64,000 nt of DNA from JAMXLO01 sp037201625 (GTDB lineage Bacteria; Pseudomonadota; Alphaproteobacteria; Acetobacterales; Acetobacteraceae), in the NCBI GenBank assembly GCA_037201625.1, contig JBBCGR010000003.1, forward strand, positions 2,170,001 through 2,234,000, read 5' to 3'. Position numbers and translations under genes: made by a program. Of the stretch, positions 35,635 to 41,396 are shown one piece after another. The notes beneath the pieces are model-generated. The model saw nothing but the letters and a program-made list of their open reading frames with translations. It was not told where the DNA came from and made no database searches. Each line of letters begins with the position of its first letter. The first letter of the stretch is position 1.

Positions 35635-35739
35635 TAGAGCGTGATCCGCACAGGTGGAATCACCGGAGCGGTGAATCACGCTCTCAGACAATGAGCTAGA
35701 GCGTGATCCGTGAGCCTACACGAACGGAATCTGCTCTAG
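35635..35739 (+). repeat. Two-module palindromic repeat, copy 4 (A+B type)
   Basis: The clearest copy. Module A: TAGAGCGTGATCCGCACAGG, centre CACCGGAGCGGTG, and closing GAATCACGCTCTCAGACAAT. Module B: CTAGAGCGTGATCCGTGAGC to CGGAATCTGCTCTAG. Three GANTC sites. It begins right after the KGG stop (TGA then TAG). Confidence 0.9.
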
Positions 35740-35800
35740 CATCTAACGGACGGGTCGCGGGCAATGCCGGCGACCCGTCGCGTGTACGGAGGCAAACACC

Positions 35801-35992
35801 ATGGAACATTCCGGACCAGAACAGGCATCCAAGCGTCCCGGACGCGTGGAGGCACGGATCAACAGCGCGCGCGACAGTCTGCCGGGACTGCGCGACGCCC
35901 TGCCACAGGGAACGCTGCGCGGCCTGCCGGCCGACCCGCAGAGCGACGAGAATCGCGAACCGCCGTCGAAGGCACCGGCGATTCCCGCATAG
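35801..35992 (+). CDS. Small hydrophilic protein, 63 residues
   Basis: MEHSGPEQASKRPGRVEARI then NSARDSLPGLRDALPQGTLR; rich in charged residues, Pro and Gly. ACGGAGG lies 8 nt upstream of the ATG, which supports translation. No family is recognised. Its place in a row of small stress proteins suggests a similar role. Confidence 0.55.
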   Translation: MEHSGPEQASKRPGRVEARINSARDSLPGLRDALPQGTLRGLPADPQSDENREPPSKAPAIPA

Positions 35993-36072
35993 GCCTGCCT
36001 TCACTGTCGCGCGGGCCGGGCAACGCGGTGCGCAGTCGTGTGTTCCCTTTTCAGCGATCAAGGGAGCGAGCG

Positions 36073-36600
36073 ATGTCACAGACAACCTACGGAAACCGCG
36101 GGCCCGCCATTGGCACATTGCATGAAGTGCGCGCGAGCTTCCTGAGCCCCGAGGCGATGCAGGAGGCGGTCTCGCGCCTGGAACTCTCGGGCTTCGACCG
36201 TGCTGATCTGAGCCTGCCTGAAATGAGACCCGGACCGGCGCTCACCACGCCGGAAACGAGCGCCAGGGCGGTCGACACTGAAGAGGACGCGCGGCAGGCG
36301 CGCACCCTGCACACCAGCGGCGCCGCCGCGGTCGTCGGAATAGCGGCGGCAGGCGTGGTGATTGCCACCGGCGGGGCCGCGGCACCGGCAGTGGCGGCGG
36401 CGGTGGTCGGCGGTGGTTTGGCCGGCGGGCTCGCCTTCACGCTGAGCAGCGCGGCCAATGAGGGGGAGCAGATGGACCGCGAGCAACAGGCGGCGAACGG
36501 CGATCTGATCCTCGCGGTGCGGGCGGCGAACCCTGCGAAGCGCGCCGAAGCCGAGGCCATCCTGCGCGCCGCGGGCGGCACCGAACTCGTAAGCCAGTGA
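36073..36600 (+). CDS. Glycine-zipper-like membrane-associated stress protein
   Basis: The protein has 175 residues. The first 70 residues look soluble (HEVRASFLSPEAMQEAVSRL; ELSGFDRADLSLPEM), then a long Ala/Gly hydrophobic stretch (AAVVGIAAAGVVIATGGAAA to VAAAVVGGGLAGGLAFTLSS), then a polar helix and LVSQ end. The hydrophobic part could form two helices of glycine-zipper type. No precise family. AGGGAGCGAGCG precedes the ATG. It lies between a small hydrophilic gene and the DUF892 gene. Confidence 0.7.
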   Translation: MSQTTYGNRGPAIGTLHEVRASFLSPEAMQEAVSRLELSGFDRADLSLPEMRPGPALTTPETSARAVDTEEDARQARTLHTSGAAAVVGIAAAGVVIATGGAAAPAVAAAVVGGGLAGGLAFTLSSAANEGEQMDREQQAANGDLILAVRAANPAKRAEAEAILRAAGGTELVSQ

Positions 36601-36700
36601 GCCCGCGGGACACGGCGATTTGCGCGACCCCAGGTGAACGGCGTTCCGCCGGCAAAGTTTGCATTCCCGTTCCATCCAGACGAACGCGAGGGAAAGCATC

Positions 36701-37198
36701 ATGATGAAGGATCTGAACGATCTTCTGGTCAGCTTCATGCAGGATATCTATTACGCCGAGCGCCAGATCCTGAAGGCTCTGCCGAAGCTTGCGAAGGCCG
36801 CCGAGAGCGAGGAACTGAAGCAGGCCCTGCTGCATCACCGCGAGGAGACCCAGGGCCAGGTGGAACGCCTGCAGAAGGCGTTCGAATCACTCGGCAAGCG
36901 CGCACGCGGCCAGACCTGCGAAGCGATCAACGGGATCATCGAGGAAGGTGAAGAACTGCTCGAGGAAATGCCCGAGGGTGTGGTCCGCGACGCCGGCATC
37001 CTGGCGAACGCGCAGGCGGTCGAGCACTACGAGATGGCGCGCTACGGCACCATCGTCGCCTGGGCCAAGGCGTGCGGTGCCACCGAGGTGGTGAGCCTGA
37101 TGCACGAGACGCTGCAGGAAGAAAAGAACGCCGACACTCTGCTGAACAATCTGGCGAAGAAGGGGATCAATCCACAGGCGGTGAAGCAGGCCGCATGA
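36701..37198 (+). CDS. DUF892 ferritin-like stress protein (YciE/YciF family)
   Basis: The protein has 165 residues forming the four-helix DUF892 fold: NDLLVSFMQDIYYAERQILK, HHREETQGQVERLQKAFESL, and NAQAVEHYEMARYG with HETLQEEKNADTLL. Glu and His of the di-iron site (E in YYAERQ, ExxH-like EHYE) are visible. Family members are induced by osmotic and desiccation stress and may store or oxidise iron. GAGGGAAAG precedes the start. Followed 14 nt later by DUF6496. Confidence 0.9.
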   Translation: MMKDLNDLLVSFMQDIYYAERQILKALPKLAKAAESEELKQALLHHREETQGQVERLQKAFESLGKRARGQTCEAINGIIEEGEELLEEMPEGVVRDAGILANAQAVEHYEMARYGTIVAWAKACGATEVVSLMHETLQEEKNADTLLNNLAKKGINPQAVKQAA

Positions 37199-37212
37199 GC
37201 GGTGGAGGAGCA

Positions 37213-37593
37213 ATGAAGATGCCAAAACAATCAGGCGCCCAGAAGAAAACCGTCGGCCGTGTCATGCACGAATGGAAGCATGGCGAACTCGAGAGCAGCC
37301 AGGGCGGCAAGGTGAAGAGCCGCCGCCAGGCAGTGGCGATCGCGCTGAGCGAAGCCGGCAGTTCGCGCGACCGGTCCGGCTCGCAGAACCGGCGGCAGCT
37401 CACCCGGACCAAGACCAAGGAGCGGCGCGGCCAGACCGCGCAGCAGGAGAAGGAAGGCAGGCGGGCGGCGGGCAGCGCATCGTCCCGCACCCGGGCGGAG
37501 CTGTATCGCGAGGCGAAGAAGCGCCAGATCCCCGGGCGCTCGCGGATGAACAAGGCGCAACTGGCGCGCGCCCTGCAACGGAAGAGGGCGTGA
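37213..37593 (+). CDS. DUF6496 basic protein with Rho-N-like C-terminus
   Basis: The protein has 126 residues and is strongly basic. The N-terminal half has the DUF6496 signature VGRVMHEWKHGELESSQGG followed by SRRQAVAIALSEAG. After a Lys/Arg-rich linker the tail RTRAELYREAKKRQIPGRSR with MNKAQLARALQ matches small SAP/Rho-N-like helical motifs that bind nucleic acid. Likely a DNA- or RNA-binding stress protein. GGTGGAGGAG precedes the ATG. The stop overlaps the next start (TGATG). Confidence 0.8.
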   Translation: MKMPKQSGAQKKTVGRVMHEWKHGELESSQGGKVKSRRQAVAIALSEAGSSRDRSGSQNRRQLTRTKTKERRGQTAQQEKEGRRAAGSASSRTRAELYREAKKRQIPGRSRMNKAQLARALQRKRA

Positions 37594-37841
37594 TGGAAAA
37601 GCAAACAGACACCCTGCGTGACCAGAAGAAGCGCGAGGACGACAAGCAGGACGGGGTGGTGAAGGACAGTTTCCCCGCCAGCGATCCCCCCGCCAACAGC
37701 GGCATCGTCGGGCCTCGGCTGTCCACGCCGACGTCGGATCACCGGGACCCGGAGGCGCGGCCGAAGGGGACGCCGACGGACGACCGGCATGCGGTCGAGA
37801 CGGCGTACCACCAGGAGAGCGACGACCCTCCGGGCCGATAG
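37593..37841 (+). CDS. Small acidic/polar protein with DSFPASDPP motif
   Basis: The protein has 82 residues. It is highly charged and proline-rich and contains KDSFPASDPPANSG, a motif shared by many small uncharacterised proteins of proteobacterial stress loci. Coupled to the DUF6496 gene by a TGATG overlap. Probably intrinsically disordered. Confidence 0.65.
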   Translation: MEKQTDTLRDQKKREDDKQDGVVKDSFPASDPPANSGIVGPRLSTPTSDHRDPEARPKGTPTDDRHAVETAYHQESDDPPGR

Positions 37842-37939
37842 CGGCGCGGCGGTCTCTCCACGGCAGGCATGTGAACGGACGCGGGGAGCCGGTCGGGAGA
37901 CTGGTTCCCCGCTGCCATGTGGGCCATTACGCTGGGCCT

Positions 37940-38941
37940 ATGGAGCGGCTGCGCCTGTTGGCGGACGACCTCACCGGCGCACTGGACAGTGCGGCTCGGT
38001 TCGTGCCCTTCGCGGGCCCCGTTCCCTGCGTGTGGGGCGGCGACTTTCCCGCGGGTCCGCTGGCCGTCGACAGCGGCACCCGCGACCTCTCCGAGGCCGC
38101 CGCACGCTCCACGGTCGAACGCCTCGCCGGCTCGCTGGAGGACGGCGTCCCCGCATTCAAGAAGATCGACAGCTTGTTGCGCGGCCATGTCGCGGCGGAG
38201 CTTGCCGTGTGCCTGCCGCGGTTCGACCACTGCATCCTGGCGCCGGCGTTTCCGTTCCAGGGGCGCGTCACGCGACGGGGCCGCCAGCTTGTGCGTCATC
38301 CGGACGGGTGGCGCGACACAGGCGTAACACTGCCGCCGCCGCTCCGCTCGCTGCTGCGCGATGCCGAGACCGATGCTGACCTGGCCGCGATCGTGGCCGA
38401 TGGCCTGCGGCTGCGGGGCCGGGTCCTCTGGTGCGGCAGCGGTGGCCTGGCCGGCGCGCTCGCCGGCTGGCGCCCGGTGCCACGGCCGGTGTCAAAGCGG
38501 CCGATCCTGGCGCTGATCGGCAGCGACCACCCTGTCTCCGTGGCGCAGGTTGCGGCCGTGCCTGCGTGGCATCATCGGCTGACGCCGGGCAATCCTGCGG
38601 TCCCGGCCGGACGGCTGGACGGGGGCAGTGCGGTGGTGACGGTGGCCCTGCCCGCCGGCATCGGGCGGGAAGCTGCCACAGCCGCGGTGACGCTGGCATT
38701 CAGGACGCTGCTCATGCAGCTTCCCGGGCCTGGCACGCTGTTCGTCGCAGGCGGGCACACGCTGCGGCACCTCTGCGATGCTCTGGACGTCGCGTTCCTC
38801 GAGGTGCATGGCGAGATCGAGCCGGGCGTGCCGGCCTCCTGGATGCGCGGCGGCGCGTGGGACGGCCAGAGCCTGATCTCCAAATCCGGCGCGTTCGGCG
38901 ATACTGGGTTTCTCGCACGACTTCTTGGAGACGCATCATGA
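37940..38941 (+). CDS. Four-carbon acid sugar kinase (DUF1537; DtnK-like)
   Basis: The protein has 333 residues. N-terminal LLADDLTGALDSAARF carries the catalytic Asp region of the family; DSGTRDLSE, FKKIDSLLRGHVAAEL and LAPAFPFQGRVTRRG match the sugar-acid site. The C-terminal nucleotide-binding part includes LFVAGGHTLRHLCDAL and LISKSGAFGD. The family phosphorylates C4 acids such as D-threonate or D-erythronate. It overlaps pdxA2 by ATGA, which strongly suggests the D-threonate pathway. At 333 residues it is shorter than the usual 400 or more, with reduced spacing in the middle. Confidence 0.85.
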   Translation: MERLRLLADDLTGALDSAARFVPFAGPVPCVWGGDFPAGPLAVDSGTRDLSEAAARSTVERLAGSLEDGVPAFKKIDSLLRGHVAAELAVCLPRFDHCILAPAFPFQGRVTRRGRQLVRHPDGWRDTGVTLPPPLRSLLRDAETDADLAAIVADGLRLRGRVLWCGSGGLAGALAGWRPVPRPVSKRPILALIGSDHPVSVAQVAAVPAWHHRLTPGNPAVPAGRLDGGSAVVTVALPAGIGREAATAAVTLAFRTLLMQLPGPGTLFVAGGHTLRHLCDALDVAFLEVHGEIEPGVPASWMRGGAWDGQSLISKSGAFGDTGFLARLLGDAS

Positions 38942-39960
38942 GCATCCAGCCCCCCCGACTGGCGATCACCATGGGCGATCCGGCGGGAGTCGGACCGGAG
39001 ATCATCGTGAAGGCCTGCCGCCGGCTGCTGCCTCGCATCGAGGCCGGCCACCTCAGCCTGCTCGTGATTGGCCACCGCTCGGCGCTAAACGCGGCGCTGG
39101 CGCTGCTCGATCCGGGGCTGCGGCTGCCGGAGACCGGCGACGCCGCGCTGCGCTTCCTGCCGGCGGGCGAGGAACACACGCCGATCGGCTTCGGCACCGT
39201 GCAGCCGGAGGCGGGGCGGTTTGCCTACCTGGCGGTGGCGCGCGCGGTCGAACTTGCGATGGCCGGAGATATCGACGCCATCGTGACCGCGCCGCTGAAC
39301 AAGGAGGCGCTGAACCTCGCCGGCTACCACTTCGCCGGCCATACCGACATGCTGGCGTCGCTGACCGGCACACGCAGTTCGGTGATGCTGCTGGCTCACG
39401 GCGACATGCGGGTCAGCCACGTCACCACGCATGTCGCGCTGGCGGACGTGCCGAAGCTGCTCACGCCGGAACGCCTGCGGCGGACCATCGATCTGACCCA
39501 CGCCGCGATGCGCGACCTCGGGATCGCCAGCCCGCGGATCGCAATCGCCGCGCTGAACCCCCATGCCGGCGAGGGCGGGCTGTTCGGACGCCAGGACCTG
39601 GATATCACCGTGCCGATGGTCGCGGCCTGCCGGGTGGAGGGGATGGATGTCATCGGGCCGGTCCCGGGCGATACGGTGTTCGTCAAGCTCCGCGCTCGGC
39701 AGTTCGACGCGGTGGTGGCGATGTATCACGACCAGGGGCACATCCCGGTGAAGCTGCTTGGCTTCGACGTGGATCCGTCGACCGGAACCTGGCGGGCACT
39801 GTCCGGCGTCAATATCACGCTCGGGCTGCCGGTGATCCGCACCTCGGTCGATCACGGCACGGCGTTCGACATCGCGGGAACCGGTGTGGCCAACGAGGAG
39901 AGTCTGCTGGAAGCGATCGAATATGCTGAACGGCTGGCCGCGACGCGGGCGCCGGTTTGA
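38938..39960 (+). CDS. pdxA2: 4-phospho-D-threonate 3-dehydrogenase (PdxA2)
   Basis: The protein has 340 residues. PdxA-family fold with TMGDPAGVGPEIIVKAC, metal-binding His regions FAGHTDMLA and MYHDQGHIPVK, and the end region TSVDHGTAFDIAGTG. With the upstream DUF1537 kinase it would oxidise 4-phospho-D-threonate to dihydroxyacetone phosphate and CO2. The gene pair is known from D-threonate catabolism. A role in pyridoxal synthesis is less likely because the partner is the kinase, but cannot be excluded by sequence alone. Confidence 0.88.
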   Translation: MSIQPPRLAITMGDPAGVGPEIIVKACRRLLPRIEAGHLSLLVIGHRSALNAALALLDPGLRLPETGDAALRFLPAGEEHTPIGFGTVQPEAGRFAYLAVARAVELAMAGDIDAIVTAPLNKEALNLAGYHFAGHTDMLASLTGTRSSVMLLAHGDMRVSHVTTHVALADVPKLLTPERLRRTIDLTHAAMRDLGIASPRIAIAALNPHAGEGGLFGRQDLDITVPMVAACRVEGMDVIGPVPGDTVFVKLRARQFDAVVAMYHDQGHIPVKLLGFDVDPSTGTWRALSGVNITLGLPVIRTSVDHGTAFDIAGTGVANEESLLEAIEYAERLAATRAPV

Positions 39961-40032
39961 TCTGGATCAATGGCAACGACGCCATTTCATGAAACGTTAA
40001 CTCAAGCCTGAGGAACAGGCTGGAGGACGACC

Positions 40033-40452
40033 ATGAACCGAGACATGGCGGAGATCATTCGCAACCAGACGCCTCTGACGATGCGGCCGAGTGCCACTGT
40101 GCAGGAAGCCTGTCGGGCGATGCATGAACGGCGTGTCGGAGCGGTGCTGATCACCGATCGCGACGGCTCCCTGATCGGCATCTTCACCGGCCGGGACGCG
40201 GTGCGGTTCGTGGCGGAGGGCCAGGACTGCAAGAGCATCCCCCTCGATACGGTGATGACCCGGAACCCCGACTGCCTGCCGCCCCGACACACGGCGATCG
40301 ACGCGCTGCGCCTGATGCGCGACGGCGGCTTCCGGCACGTGCCGGTGGTGCATGAGGGCCTGCTGGTCGGCATCGTATCGCGCGGCGACCTGCGCGGGTT
40401 GGAGCAGGACCGGCTCGACCAGGAGACCGGCATGTGGGAGAGCATGCGATAG
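40033..40452 (+). CDS. Paired CBS-domain protein
   Basis: The protein has 139 residues: two CBS domains (TMRPSATVQEACRAMHERRV; VMTRNPDCLPPRHTAIDALR) each with GxxxGxFTGRD / GIVSRGDL loops that bind adenine nucleotides. Stand-alone CBS pairs often act as energy or redox sensors. The TAG stop is the first three bases of the palindromic repeat at 40450. Confidence 0.9.
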   Translation: MNRDMAEIIRNQTPLTMRPSATVQEACRAMHERRVGAVLITDRDGSLIGIFTGRDAVRFVAEGQDCKSIPLDTVMTRNPDCLPPRHTAIDALRLMRDGGFRHVPVVHEGLLVGIVSRGDLRGLEQDRLDQETGMWESMR

Positions 40453-40552
40453 AGCTTGATCCGCACAGGTGGAATCACCGAAGCGGCTAATCGCGCTCTC
40501 GAACATCGAGCTGGAGCGGATTCTGTGAGCCAACGAACGGAAGCTGTTTCAG
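40450..40552 (+). repeat. Two-module palindromic repeat, copy 5 (A+B type)
   Basis: TAGAGCTTGATCCGCACAGG to CGCGCTCTCGAACATCGAG is module A; CTGGAGCGGATTCTGTGAGC to GAAGCTGTTTCAG is module B. Its opening TAG is the stop codon of the CBS gene. Two GANTC sites. More diverged than copy 4. Confidence 0.85.
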
Positions 40553-40643
40553 CCGCCCCACCCATGCCCCTACGGGGGCCAGCGCCCGTCCGTGCCGTCC
40601 GGCCGGTGCAGGCCGGACGGCACTTGCTGATCCGGCAAGCCGG

Positions 40644-41039
40644 TCAGCGGCGCGGGCGGGCCATGAATTTGCCGAGGATGCGGAAGACCTGAACGACGAT
40701 TGTGGACCAGGCGATGGTGCCGGCGGCGCCTTGCAGGGCGCGTTGGCGCACCGCCAGGGCCTCGATCTCGATCCGATCGGGTGAGGACCGGCTGGCGGCG
40801 ATGGCCAGTACGACCGTGATCACCAGGTCGACGCCGGCGAGGATCAGCGCGGTGTGCCGCGGCTCGAGTGATTCCCGCAGCCAGTACCAGGCACCGAGAT
40901 GGGCGAACACCAGGGCGCCGAGCAGGAAGCCCATGGCGACCATGCCGAAGGCCACCCGGGTCGCCATGCGGCGGGCCTGATGGCGGAGGCGAAGACCCTC
41001 CGCCTCCGCCGCCACCCGCGCCAGACGTAGGGCGCGCAT
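40644..41039 (-). CDS. Phage-holin-like/DUF1469 inner-membrane protein
   Basis: The protein has 131 residues. An amphipathic N-terminus (RLARVAAEAEGLRLRHQARR), two membrane helices (FGMVAMGFLLGALVFAHLGA; ALILAGVDLVITVVLAIAAS) and a cytoplasmic tail with RALQGAAGTIAWS. It follows the DUF883 gene by 5 nt. Together they resemble YqjD/YqjE/YqjK-type membrane proteins of stationary phase. No lysis gene is nearby, so a phage holin role is unlikely. Confidence 0.75.
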   Translation of the reverse strand: MRALRLARVAAEAEGLRLRHQARRMATRVAFGMVAMGFLLGALVFAHLGAWYWLRESLEPRHTALILAGVDLVITVVLAIAASRSSPDRIEIEALAVRQRALQGAAGTIAWSTIVVQVFRILGKFMARPRR

Positions 41040-41044
41040 ATCGC

Positions 41045-41290
41045 TCAGCGCATCACGCGGCCGAGAAGGTAGCCGACCGTCGCAGCGACCAGGATCGCCA
41101 CCAGCGGCTGCTCGCGGACCCTGCCGGAGACGGCCTCCGCCTGGTCGCGCACGACCCCAGCCGCCCCGTAGACCGCCGATTCGGCCCGACCGGCGGCGTC
41201 AGCCACCGCAGGGGTCACACGGTCCTTCATCAGCGTCTCCACCTGTTCGCGCAGGCGCGCGATCTGGCCGTGCGTATCGTCCATGTCCAT
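41045..41290 (-). CDS. DUF883 (ElaB/YqjD-type) membrane-anchored protein
   Basis: The protein has 81 residues. A coiled-coil-like N-terminal part (MDMDDTHGQIARLREQVETL) is followed by helices and a single C-terminal membrane anchor with the glycine zipper VAILVAATVGYLLGRVMR. ElaB and YqjD bind ribosomes at the membrane in stationary phase in E. coli. First gene of a two-gene unit with the DUF1469 protein. Confidence 0.85.
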   Translation of the reverse strand: MDMDDTHGQIARLREQVETLMKDRVTPAVADAAGRAESAVYGAAGVVRDQAEAVSGRVREQPLVAILVAATVGYLLGRVMR

Positions 41291-41396
41291 GGTGCCACTC
41301 CCTTGGTTGTGCCGATGTGCAACCTGATCGGTGCTGATGGCAAATATTGGGTCAGCGGGACATCGGGAGTTCGCACTCTTGCGCGAGCGGAAGAGC

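Noticed and set aside
40644..41039. Prophage lysis module from the holin-like gene
   Set aside because: No endolysin, spanin or structural phage genes are nearby, and pairing with DUF883 fits stationary-phase membrane proteins.
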